From: JBJXGF01 sp046153015
GTDB lineage: Bacteria > Actinomycetota > Acidimicrobiia > Acidimicrobiales > CAIXPF01
DNA: 21,662 bases
Direction of reading: 5' to 3'
Assembly (NCBI GenBank): GCA_046153015.1
Contig: JBJXGF010000033.1
Location: 1 to 21,662 of the forward strand
Shown here in pieces: positions 13,898-21,662 of the stretch. Positions within the stretch are counted from its first letter, which is position 1. Every line of letters begins with the position of its first letter. Made by a program: the position numbers and the translations under genes. The notes below the pieces were generated by a model. It saw nothing but the letters and a program-made list of their open reading frames with translations, searched no databases and was not told where the DNA came from.

Positions 13898-14383
13898 ATG
13901 CGCGACTGGCTGGTGGGGGGAGCACTCGTCGTCGGGCCCGAAGGCGTGCTGCTCGTCCAGAACCGGCGCCCGAACGGCCGGCTCGACTGGAGCCCGCCCG
14001 GGGGAGTGATCGACGAGGGGGAGAGCCTGCTGGAGGGCCTCACCCGGGAGGTGGCCGAGGAGACCGGCATCAACGTCATCAAGTGGCGGGGGCCGATCTA
14101 CGAGATCGAGGCGATCGCACCCGGGCTCGGCTGGCGGCTGCGGGTCGAGGCGCACCTCGCCGTCGACTTCGGCGGCGACCTGGCGCTCGGCGACCCCGAC
14201 GGCATCGTGATCGAAGCCGGCTACGTGCCCCTCGTCGACGCGCACGACCGCCTCGGCGGCGCCCCCCGGTGGGTGCGGGAGCCCTTCGGGGAATGGCTGA
14301 GCGAGCCGTGGCGGGGCTGCCGTCGCTTCGGGTATCACATCGAGGGCGTGGACCACCGAGGGCTCGAGGTCGTGCGCGTCTGA
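13898..14383 (+). CDS. Nudix hydrolase
   Basis: This 161-residue pyrophosphohydrolase has an intact Nudix box from G36 to I58 (G-x5-E42-x7-R50-E-V-A-E-E-T-G-I) that coordinates the catalytic Mg. Upstream RRPNGRLDWSPPGG is typical of enzymes acting on nucleoside diphosphates linked to another moiety. The stop shares bases with the dinB start (TGATG). Coupling to an error-prone polymerase makes nucleotide-pool cleaning (MutT-like) attractive, but there is no sequence feature specific to 8-oxo-dGTP hydrolysis, so that is inference. The ATG start at 13898 follows CAGACT by 6 bp, a weaker version of the -10 motif seen at other genes here. Confidence 0.9.
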   Translation: MRDWLVGGALVVGPEGVLLVQNRRPNGRLDWSPPGGVIDEGESLLEGLTREVAEETGINVIKWRGPIYEIEAIAPGLGWRLRVEAHLAVDFGGDLALGDPDGIVIEAGYVPLVDAHDRLGGAPRWVREPFGEWLSEPWRGCRRFGYHIEGVDHRGLEVVRV

Positions 14384-15630
14384 TGGCGGCGGATCGCGCC
14401 GATCGCGTGATCCTCCACGTCGACATGGACGCGTTCTTCGCCGCGGTCGAGGTGCTGGCCGACCCCGCCCTGCGGGGCAAGGCCGTGGTGGTGGGCGGCG
14501 AGGGGCGGCGCGGCGTGGTGGCCGCCGCCAGCTACGAGGCGCGCGCCTTCGGCGTGCAGTCGGCCATGCCCTCGGTGCGGGCCCGGCGGCTGTGCCCGCA
14601 CGCGGTGTTCGTGCCCGCCGACCACCGCCGGTACGCGGCGGTGAGCGCCCGCATCATGGCCCTGTTCAAGCGGGTCACGCCGCTCGTGGAGCCGCTCTCG
14701 CTCGACGAGGCCTTCCTCGACGTGACCGGCGCCCGGCGCCTCTTCGGCTCGGGCGAGCGGATCGCGGCGCGTCTGCGGGCCGAGGTGCTCGCCGCCGAGC
14801 GGCTCACCTGCTCGGTGGGCGTGGCGAGCAACAAGCTCGTGGCCAAGCTGGCCTCCGAGGCGGCCAAGCCCAGGGCCACGCCGCAGGGCCCGGTGTTCGG
14901 CTCGGGGGTGCACGTGGTGGCGCCGGGCGGGGAGCTCGCGTTCCTGCACCCGCTGCCGGTGCGCGCGCTGTGGGGGGTGGGGCCGGCCACGCTGGCCAAG
15001 CTCACCCGCCTCGGCGTGGCCACCGTCGGCGAGCTCGCCGCCCTGCCCCTGCCGGCGCTCGTCGCCTCGCTCGGCGACGCCGCCGGCCGGCGGTTGCACG
15101 CGCTGGCCAACGGCGTCGACGACCGGCCGGTCGAGCCCGACCGGGAGGCGAAGTCGATCGGCCACGAGGACACCTTCCCCCACGATCTGCACGACCACGA
15201 GGCCCTCGGCCTGGCGCTGCTTCGCCAGGCCGACTCGGTCGGCGCCCGCCTGCGCGCCCACGGGCTGGCGGCCCGGACGATCACGATCAAGGTGCGCTTC
15301 GGGGACTTTCGGACCCTGACCCGCTCCCGCACGCTGCCCGCCGCGGTCGACGGCTCGGCCGTGATCGCCGCCGCGGCGCGCGACCTGCTCGCCGCGCTCG
15401 ACGTGTCGCCCGGGGTCCGCCTGATCGGCGTGAGCGCCGGCGGCCTCGAGCGCCCCGCCGCCCGCCAGCTCAGCTTCGAGGAGGCCGCCGACCCGGCGCC
15501 GGGGATCGGCCCGGCCCCGCCGGACCGCGTGATCCCGGACCGGGTGGTCGACGAGATCCGCGCCCGTTTCGGCGCGGGGGCGATCGGCCCCGGGTCGCTC
15601 GTGGCGCGACGATCGCCGGACGCGCGTTAG
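14383..15630 (+). CDS. dinB: DNA polymerase IV (Y-family)
   Basis: DinB is a translesion polymerase of low fidelity. This 415-residue copy has catalytic D14 in HVDMDAFF, D108/E109 in SLDEAF, and the steric-gate phenylalanine F19. SYEARAFGVQSAMP, the palm segment SVGVASNKLVAKLASEAAKP, the thumb HhH region LWGVGPATLAKL, and a little-finger domain with TITIKVRFGDFRTLTRSRTL follow. Near the C-terminus ARQLSFEEA stands where relatives carry the QLSLF clamp-binding motif, followed by DRVVDEIRARFG. It overlaps the Nudix gene by one base (TGATG), so translational coupling is likely. I see no obvious SOS box upstream of the pair. The last gene of this run, DUF3040, has its own promoter-like sequence. 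Confidence 0.95.
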   Translation: MAADRADRVILHVDMDAFFAAVEVLADPALRGKAVVVGGEGRRGVVAAASYEARAFGVQSAMPSVRARRLCPHAVFVPADHRRYAAVSARIMALFKRVTPLVEPLSLDEAFLDVTGARRLFGSGERIAARLRAEVLAAERLTCSVGVASNKLVAKLASEAAKPRATPQGPVFGSGVHVVAPGGELAFLHPLPVRALWGVGPATLAKLTRLGVATVGELAALPLPALVASLGDAAGRRLHALANGVDDRPVEPDREAKSIGHEDTFPHDLHDHEALGLALLRQADSVGARLRAHGLAARTITIKVRFGDFRTLTRSRTLPAAVDGSAVIAAAARDLLAALDVSPGVRLIGVSAGGLERPAARQLSFEEAADPAPGIGPAPPDRVIPDRVVDEIRARFGAGAIGPGSLVARRSPDAR

Positions 15631-15692
15631 CACACCGCCTGCAGCGAGTGGGGGATTTGGCTTCTCGACTGCCCCAGCCGCGCCCCGATCGG

Positions 15693-15698
15693 TATGCT
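15693..15698 (+). promoter_or_regulatory. Predicted -10 element, DUF3040 gene
   Basis: TATGCT lies 42 bp before GTG 15741. The resulting leader of about 35 bases contains AAGGGG (15728-15733), a good ribosome site. No convincing -35 is seen. Confidence 0.45.
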
Positions 15699-15740
15699 GG
15701 GCCCCCGAAGCAGCGAGGAACGGGGCGAAGGGGTACGAGC

Positions 15741-16115
15741 GTGCCGCTTTCCGAACGAGAGCAGCGGATCCTCAAGGAGATCGAGGAGCGGCTGTACGAG
15801 AGCGATCCGGCGCTCGCCCGAGAGGTGGGCTCCACCACCCTGTACAGCCACGCGTTCCGCAACCTGAAATGGGCCACGCTCGGCTTTGTGGTGGGCATGG
15901 CGATCATGATCGGCACGATCGCGGTGTCGTTCTGGCTGGCCTTCGGCGGCTTCGTCGCCATGCTGTGCGCGGCGCTGTTCTTCGAGCACAACGCCCGCAA
16001 GCTCGGCCGGGCCGGCTGGCAGCAGGTCACCCGCTCGATGCGGGCCGCCGGCCTGCGCGACTACCTGGGCAACACCAGCCAGCGCATGCGGGACCGGTTC
16101 AAGAAAGACGAGTGA
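15741..16115 (+). CDS. DUF3040-family membrane protein
   Basis: This 124-residue actinobacterial membrane protein begins with the hallmark PLSEREQRILKEIEERLYESDPALA, followed by a short linker. Two adjacent helices (about 50-70 and 74-92) and a basic C-terminal tail (RKLGRAGWQQ, MRDRFKKDE) complete it. The molecular function is unknown; members often sit near dinB and cell-wall or division genes in actinobacteria. GTG 15741 has a good ribosome site (AAGGGG, 7 bp spacing) and TATGCT at 15693-15698, so this gene appears to have a conventional leader, unlike most neighbours. The 3' end overlaps the convergent transglutaminase gene by 17 bp. Confidence 0.88.
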   Translation: MPLSEREQRILKEIEERLYESDPALAREVGSTTLYSHAFRNLKWATLGFVVGMAIMIGTIAVSFWLAFGGFVAMLCAALFFEHNARKLGRAGWQQVTRSMRAAGLRDYLGNTSQRMRDRFKKDE

Positions 16116-18438
16116 GGGCCAGCCCCGCCGGCCGCTTGGCCGACAGCCGTTCCCGCACCCCCATCGGCAGCAGCAGGCGGGGATCGTAGATCCGGGCGAG
16201 CCGCGCCCCGAGCGAGGCCCGGGAGCGCACCGCACCCCGCACCCGCCGGGAGGCGTCGAGCGCCTGGCCCACCTCGGCCTCGCCGATGGCCGCGTCGGCG
16301 TAGCGGGCGGCGGTGGCCAGCTCGGCGAAGCCGGTCAGCTCGGCCCGGTCGAGGCCGGTGAGCTGGCCCGCCCGCGCGGCGAACTCGAGGGGCGTCTCGG
16401 CCGCCGACGCGCTCACCCGCAACGCCTGCAGGCTCTCCGCCGCCTCGGTCCAGGCGAGCGACACCCGCTCGGCCGGGCGGGCGGCGCGCCGGCGGCGGGC
16501 GCTGGTGCGGGCCCAGGCCAACGCCGGCATCGCCGCACTGTAGGCGGCCGCCGCGCCGAGCAGGCCGAGCGCGGTCCAGAGCAGCCAGCGCGAGCCGCCG
16601 CCGCCCTCCACGGGCGCGGCCGCGGCGCCCCCGCCGCCGAACTCGTCGACGAGCTCGCCGCCGAGGCCCTCCTCGGGGAGCCCCTCGACGCCGGCGCCGC
16701 CGCCGCCCTCCGAGGGGGCGAGCGTGGTCTCGGGCGTGCCGTTCACGCCTTCCACCTGGGTCAGCGAGTCCTGCTGGGCGCCCACCCCGGTGTAGCCGTC
16801 CCCGCCGGGCACGCCCCGCCCCGGCGTCGGGTCGAACGGCAGCCAGCCGTAGCCGCCGAGGTAGACCTCGGGCCAGGCGTGGGCGTGCTTGCCGCGCACG
16901 TGGTACAGGTTGCGGTCGGCTTCGTCGCGGTCGCCGGGCGTGAACCCGACGGCCACCCGGGAGGGCAGCCCCACGGCGCGGGCCAGCGCCGCGAACGCGC
17001 CGGCGAACTGCTCGCAGTAGCCCGCCTTGGCGTCGCCGAAGAGAAACGCCTCGAGGCGGTCCTCGCCGTGGCCGGGGTCCACGTTGGTGCTGTACTCGTA
17101 GTTGGCCAGGAACCAGCTCTGCAGCAGCAGCGCCTTGTCGTACGGGGTGGCGCCCGGCGCGGTGATGGTGCGGGCGAGGTCGCGGGCCCGGGTCGAGAAG
17201 TCGTCGGGCAGGGCGAGGAAGCCCTTGCGGATCGAGCTCGGGACGCTGGCCGCCGCCCCCTCGAGGGCCGCCCGGTCGAGCCGGGGTGTGCGCGACACCA
17301 CGCGGTAGGTGAGCCCGGCCTCGGTGCGCTTCTGGTTGTCGAGGATCAGCGTCGAGGAGCCCTTGTCCCACAGCGCCGCCGGGCCCGTCTCGTAGCTGCG
17401 CGGCTCGTAGGCAGCGGGCAGCCACTCCTGCGCCAGCGCCTGCATCGTGATCTCCTGGGTCACCTCCACGCGCTCCACCCCGGAGGGGTTCGCGCTGGAC
17501 AGCGCCTTGCCCGTCTTGGCCTGCCCGAAGATGGCGTCGCTCCGCCAGACCTGGCCGTCGAAGTCGTCGAGCGAGGTGAGCCGCCACAGCAGCGGCCGCT
17601 CGGAGCGCACGGTGAACACCTCGGTGTCGCGCTGGTCCACGAGGCGGGCGCGAATGTCGACCAGCGGGCTGACCGTCACCGTCGAGCCGCCGCCCCGGCC
17701 CTTCCAGTCCACGAGCGCCGCGCCCTGCGCACCGGGCGCGGCCGGGCCGAGCACCACCGCCGCAGCCACCGCAGCCACCGCCAAGGCGCCGCCGAGACGC
17801 AGCAGCGAGCGGGCGCCGCGACGGGAATCGCCTCGGATCCAGCCCGAGCTGCCCGCCTCCCGGGCCACCCGGTGCAGCAGCAGGAACGCCAGCACCGCGC
17901 CGACGAAGAGCGCCGTGTAGAGCAGCCGGTTCTGGTCGGCGCCGAGCAGCGACGCGAACACGAACATGCCCCCGGCGGGCAGCGTCGCCTCGAACGGCGC
18001 CCACAGGCGCTGCGCCGACCAGTCGGCCAGGAACGAGGTGAGCCAGAACCCGACCGCGGTGGCGGCCACGAAGCCCTTGAGCGGCCGGGTGGGCGCCACG
18101 ACCCGGTTGAACTGGCGCATGCTCTCGGACAGGTCGATGCGCAGCGCGGTGAGCGTGTCGCCGGTGGGCAGCCCGAACCGGGTGGTGTGCAGGTAGAACA
18201 CCCAGGCGCCGACCAGCGCGAACACCACCGCGGAGACGCCTGCGGCGAGGGGCAGCGCCAGGCGCCAGCGGCGGCACGCGATGGCCACCGCGTGGGAGCT
18301 GAGGGCCATGACCAGCACCGGGCCCAGCCAGCCGCTGTCGTTGAAGAGCCTCTGGAACGACGCCACCGACGCGGCGGTGACCCCGATGAGGCCCAGCTCG
18401 GCGCCGCGGCGGAGGTTGCTCGACGGGTTCGTGCTCAG
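16099..18438 (-). CDS. TgpA-like membrane transglutaminase-domain protein
   Basis: This is a 779-residue membrane protein. The N-terminal part (about 1-200) holds a bundle of predicted membrane helices of the DUF3488 type. An extracytoplasmic region contains the transglutaminase core with an intact triad: C475 in GYCEQFA, H520 in HAHAWPEV and D536 in FDPTPG. A Gly-rich linker (GGGGAGVEG, GGGGAAAAPVEGGGG), one more helix near residue 630 and a DUF4129-like cytoplasmic tail follow. Family members are thought to act on envelope peptides or proteins, but the substrate is not established. The start is probably CTG 18438 in a CTGA overlap with the DUF58 stop. The next in-frame GTG would remove part of helix 1. 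With DUF58 and MoxR it forms a classic three-gene set. Confidence 0.88.
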   Translation of the reverse strand: MSTNPSSNLRRGAELGLIGVTAASVASFQRLFNDSGWLGPVLVMALSSHAVAIACRRWRLALPLAAGVSAVVFALVGAWVFYLHTTRFGLPTGDTLTALRIDLSESMRQFNRVVAPTRPLKGFVAATAVGFWLTSFLADWSAQRLWAPFEATLPAGGMFVFASLLGADQNRLLYTALFVGAVLAFLLLHRVAREAGSSGWIRGDSRRGARSLLRLGGALAVAAVAAAVVLGPAAPGAQGAALVDWKGRGGGSTVTVSPLVDIRARLVDQRDTEVFTVRSERPLLWRLTSLDDFDGQVWRSDAIFGQAKTGKALSSANPSGVERVEVTQEITMQALAQEWLPAAYEPRSYETGPAALWDKGSSTLILDNQKRTEAGLTYRVVSRTPRLDRAALEGAAASVPSSIRKGFLALPDDFSTRARDLARTITAPGATPYDKALLLQSWFLANYEYSTNVDPGHGEDRLEAFLFGDAKAGYCEQFAGAFAALARAVGLPSRVAVGFTPGDRDEADRNLYHVRGKHAHAWPEVYLGGYGWLPFDPTPGRGVPGGDGYTGVGAQQDSLTQVEGVNGTPETTLAPSEGGGGAGVEGLPEEGLGGELVDEFGGGGAAAAPVEGGGGSRWLLWTALGLLGAAAAYSAAMPALAWARTSARRRRAARPAERVSLAWTEAAESLQALRVSASAAETPLEFAARAGQLTGLDRAELTGFAELATAARYADAAIGEAEVGQALDASRRVRGAVRSRASLGARLARIYDPRLLLPMGVRERLSAKRPAGLALTRLS

Positions 18439-19712
18439 CCTGTGCTCCCGTTGGCGCCCGGCGCCGCTCGGGCCGGCGCTCCCGCTCGATGGTAGGCGCC
18501 CGGCGCCACGCGGTGGGCCGCGGCCGAGCCGGTCCGGAACGGCGCTCCCCCGGAACGGGCCCACGCCTCGGGGAAGGCTTCTTCGCCGGTCACCCGCACC
18601 AGGCGGCCGGGCGCGGAGGGCGCGGCGAGGTCGATGGCCTTCGGGTCGGTCGCCGAGGGCTCGAAGAGCACGGTGGTGAGGCTCGGGTACACGCGCTGCA
18701 TGGCGGTGAGGCGCTGCAGGTCGCTGTCGGCCACCGCGCCGACCACCAGCACCAGCGCGCCGCCGGCGGCGGCGTGGGCGAGGGCGCCGAGCGTGCGTTG
18801 GATCGACGCGTCGGACGCCAACGCCAGGAGCGCCAGGTGGGCCATGATCGCGTCGAGGTGCTCGTGGGCGCTGCCGAACCCCGAGTCGGCGCCGGCCGTG
18901 GTCACGAGGCGCACCTGGTCGCCGCGGCGCCATTGCACGAGCGCGATCGAGGCGGCGGCCGACACCGCCAGCTCGAAGCTGGCCGGGGTGTGCGAGGTGC
19001 GCCGCACGTCGAGCACCACGGTGGTGCGGCCCTGCCAGGGCTGCTCGGTCTGGCGGACCATCAGCTCGTCGAATCGGGCGGTGGAGGGCCAGTGCACCTT
19101 GCGCAGGTCGTCCCCCACCACATAGGAGCGGAGCGTGTAGAAGTCCTCGCCGCTGCGGCCCATCACGTTCGGCAGCCGCGAGCTCGACTGGGGGTCGGCG
19201 CCGCTCGCCATCGGCAGCGGGCCGATGTCGTGCAGGCGGGGGTACACGGTGAGCTCGCTCGTCCCCGCCGTGCTGACCACCCGCTGGGCGAGGCCGAACG
19301 GGTCCGACACCATCACCTCGAGCGGGCCGATCGTGATGACCCCTCGGCGCTCGGTGGGGAGCTGGTAGGCGGCGCGCACCTGGCCGCCGCCGCCGAGCGG
19401 GCCGAGCAGCAGGTTGGCCCCCCGGGTGCCGGTCACCGCGTCGCGCAGGCGCAGCACGGGGCTGCGCCGCCCGCCGCTGTTGGCGATGCGCAGCTCCACC
19501 CGCGAGAGGTCGCCGGCGTGGACCCGCGGCGGATGGAGGCGGCGCGACACCGACAGCGAGAGCCGGCTGAGCGACACGAACAGCACGGCCCCCACGAGCA
19601 GCAGGGCGGCGGCGGCGCCCACCACGAACAGCTCGAGCACCCCGAGCAGGCGCCCCAGCGCGATCAACGCCGCCGCGCCCCCGGCCACCAGCCAGCCCTC
19701 GCGGGTCAGCAC
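18435..19712 (-). CDS. DUF58-domain protein
   Basis: The product is 425 residues. Two N-terminal membrane helices (about 8-25 and 28-50) are followed by a beta-rich segment. The DUF58 signature sits at about 190-226: GEDFYTLRSYVVGDDLRKVHWPSTARFDELMVRQ. After it comes a VWA-like region (TTVVLDVRR, ALVLVVGAVADSDL). DUF58 proteins are thought to be partners or targets of MoxR AAA+ ATPases and are usually encoded with them, as here. The C-terminus is Ala/Gly/Arg-rich and apparently disordered. The GTG start at 19712 is 13 bp after the moxR stop. The stop overlaps the transglutaminase start. Confidence 0.9.
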   Translation of the reverse strand: MLTREGWLVAGGAAALIALGRLLGVLELFVVGAAAALLLVGAVLFVSLSRLSLSVSRRLHPPRVHAGDLSRVELRIANSGGRRSPVLRLRDAVTGTRGANLLLGPLGGGGQVRAAYQLPTERRGVITIGPLEVMVSDPFGLAQRVVSTAGTSELTVYPRLHDIGPLPMASGADPQSSSRLPNVMGRSGEDFYTLRSYVVGDDLRKVHWPSTARFDELMVRQTEQPWQGRTTVVLDVRRTSHTPASFELAVSAAASIALVQWRRGDQVRLVTTAGADSGFGSAHEHLDAIMAHLALLALASDASIQRTLGALAHAAAGGALVLVVGAVADSDLQRLTAMQRVYPSLTTVLFEPSATDPKAIDLAAPSAPGRLVRVTGEEAFPEAWARSGGAPFRTGSAAAHRVAPGAYHRAGAPARAAPGANGSTG

Positions 19713-19725
19713 GGCGCCTGGCCGG

Positions 19726-20688
<963 letters not shown>

Positions 20689-20694
20689 CTCGGC

Positions 20695-20700
20695 AGCGTA
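20695..20700 (-). promoter_or_regulatory. Predicted -10 element, moxR operon
   Basis: TACGCT on the minus strand ends 6 bp before GTG 20688 and is the basis for that start choice. It sits in the 62 bp gap shared with the divergent ROK kinase. Confidence 0.5.
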
Positions 20701-20736
20701 CTCGCCCGCGGCCGTCCGGCCCCGCAGGGCGCGCGG

Positions 20737-20742
20737 TAGCGT
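20737..20742 (+). promoter_or_regulatory. Predicted -10 element, second ROK kinase
   Basis: TAGCGT ends 8 bp before ATG 20751. The two -10 elements in this gap are 36 bp apart and point away from each other, so polymerase footprints on the two promoters would overlap. Confidence 0.5.
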
Positions 20743-20750
20743 CGGGGCCG

Positions 20751-21659
20751 ATGGAGGCCGCCGCGGAACCGGGCTGCGTGCTCGCGCTCGACGTGGGCGG
20801 CACGAAGCTGGCGGCGGGTGTGGTCGACCATCGGGGCGCCCTGCTCGACCGGGCGCAGACCCCGACCCCACGCTGGGCCGGAGCGGAGGGCGAACCGGCC
20901 GGCGCCGAGGCGCTCTTCGCCGAGGTGCTGGGCCTGCTCGCCGCGCTGCCGCCGTCCTCGCCGGCGGCGTTGGGGGTGGGCTGCGGCGGGCCGATGAGCG
21001 GGCTGACCAGCGAGGCCGGCGCCGAGGTGTCGCCGCTCAACATCCCGGCCTGGCGCGCGTTCCCCCTCGCCGCCCGCCTCGCCGAGGCGACCGGGCTGGC
21101 GGTGTTCGTCGACAACGACGCCAAGGCCCTGGCCCGGGGTGAGGGCTGGGTGGGGGCGGCGGCGGGGCGCGCCTCGTTCATGAGCATGGTGGTCTCCACC
21201 GGGGTCGGCGGGGGCATCGTGCTCGACGGCCGGCTGCTGGAGGGCGCCGCCGGCAACGCCGGCCACGTGGGCCACGTGATCGTGGCGCCCGAGGGGCGCT
21301 GGTGCGCGTGCGGGGCGCGCGGCTGTCTCGAGGCCGAGGCGTCGGGCCCCTCGATCGAGGCGGCCACCGGCCGGCCCGCCGCGCACGCCGGCCCCGAGGT
21401 GCGGGCCCGCACGGGCCGGCTGGTGGGCCGGGCCGCGGCGTCGGTGTGCAACCTGCTCGACCTCCAACTCGTGACCGTGGCCGGGTCGGTGGCGCTCGGC
21501 TTCGGCGCGGCCTTCTTCGACGCGGCGCAGGAGGAGCTCGACCGCTCGTGCCGCCTGCTCCACAGCCGCGGCGCCCGGATCACGCCGGCCGGGCTCGGCG
21601 CCGACGGGCCGCTGGTGGGCGCGGGCGCCGTCGCCTGGGCCGGGCTGCGCGGCCGATGA
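20751..21659 (+). CDS. ROK-family sugar kinase
   Basis: This second ROK kinase in the window is 302 residues. It shows DVGGTK near residue 20, the catalytic D123 in DNDAK, a phosphate loop GVGGG, and the zinc site H175 with C185, C187 and C192 (CACGARGC). It differs from the glucokinase at 1616: SFMSMVVSTG replaces the LTVTLGTG strand, LEAEASGPSIEAATG replaces the WEVYASG segment, and the helical insert is shorter. The substrate may thus be another hexose or an N-acyl amino sugar. A TAGCGT element ends 8 bp before ATG 20751. It is divergent from moxR and its stop overlaps a possible ATG at 21656. A transcription-factor ROK is excluded by the lack of an N-terminal helix-turn-helix. Confidence 0.88.
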   Translation: MEAAAEPGCVLALDVGGTKLAAGVVDHRGALLDRAQTPTPRWAGAEGEPAGAEALFAEVLGLLAALPPSSPAALGVGCGGPMSGLTSEAGAEVSPLNIPAWRAFPLAARLAEATGLAVFVDNDAKALARGEGWVGAAAGRASFMSMVVSTGVGGGIVLDGRLLEGAAGNAGHVGHVIVAPEGRWCACGARGCLEAEASGPSIEAATGRPAAHAGPEVRARTGRLVGRAAASVCNLLDLQLVTVAGSVALGFGAAFFDAAQEELDRSCRLLHSRGARITPAGLGADGPLVGAGAVAWAGLRGR

Positions 21660-21662
21660 GTG
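21656..21662 (+). CDS. Possible start of the next gene (truncated by window end)
   Basis: An ATG at 21656 overlaps the TGA stop of the ROK kinase as ATGA, the same stop-start geometry used by several gene pairs in this window. Only two codons are visible, so nothing can be said of the product. Confidence 0.35.

Noticed and set aside
16879..18495. 538-codon plus-strand frame opposite the transglutaminase
   Set aside because: Shadow of a gene with an intact catalytic triad; no family resemblance.

Overview
The window is chromosomal DNA from a very GC-rich actinobacterium. The gene set points to the phylum: a PimB-type mannosyltransferase, an MtrA/MtrB two-component system with an LpqB-like lipoprotein, a DUF3040 membrane protein, a DinB polymerase, and a TgpA-type transglutaminase with DUF58 and MoxR partners. 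A non-Streptomyces, non-mycobacterial lineage such as Acidimicrobiia fits the short LpqB and the gene mix, but that placement is inference. I see no rRNA, tRNA, CRISPR, insertion sequence, phage or plasmid genes. Coding density is near total and most start codons are GTG or ATG.

Layout, left to right. (1) Positions 1-4501, plus strand: the 3' part of a PimB-like glycosyltransferase, a four-helix membrane protein, an SRPBCC lipid-binding-type protein and a ROK glucokinase form a tightly overlapping run. An AlaC-type aminotransferase and an ACT-GAF-like regulatory protein follow. (2) 4523-5306, plus: a stand-alone PAS-LuxR regulator. (3) 5404-10610, minus: suhB-type inositol monophosphatase, mtrA, mtrB, a minimal lpqB and glpK. 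From mtrA to glpK the genes abut or overlap by 4 bp. (4) 10632-13840: a PIG-L deacetylase, a small Asp/Pro-rich membrane protein, a type-B carboxylesterase and a YbaK-type deacylase, arranged as alternating divergent and convergent single genes. (5) 13898-16115, plus: a Nudix hydrolase overlapping dinB, then DUF3040. (6) 16099-20688, minus: the moxR - DUF58 - transglutaminase operon. A second ROK kinase is divergent from moxR and the first bases of another gene lie at the right edge.

The most coherent non-gene signal is the promoter arrangement. At ten genes a TAnnnT hexamer sits 6-9 bp upstream of the predicted start codon, the geometry expected for leaderless transcripts. It also settles several ambiguous starts. 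Two divergent gene pairs (10611-10631 and 11753-11785) have their two -10 elements combined into a palindrome or inverted repeat, which suggests bidirectional or mutually exclusive promoters. Other points of note are the attachment of glpK to the mtrAB-lpqB operon, an LpqB reduced to little more than its GerMN domain, two probable CTG starts in CTGA stop-start overlaps, and a hairpin repeat present twice downstream of genes.

I did not find a clearly new multi-gene defence or biosynthetic system here. The best candidates for undescribed biology are the MtrAB-LpqB-GlpK coupling, the unknown membrane protein between the PimB-like and SRPBCC genes, and the dyad promoters.
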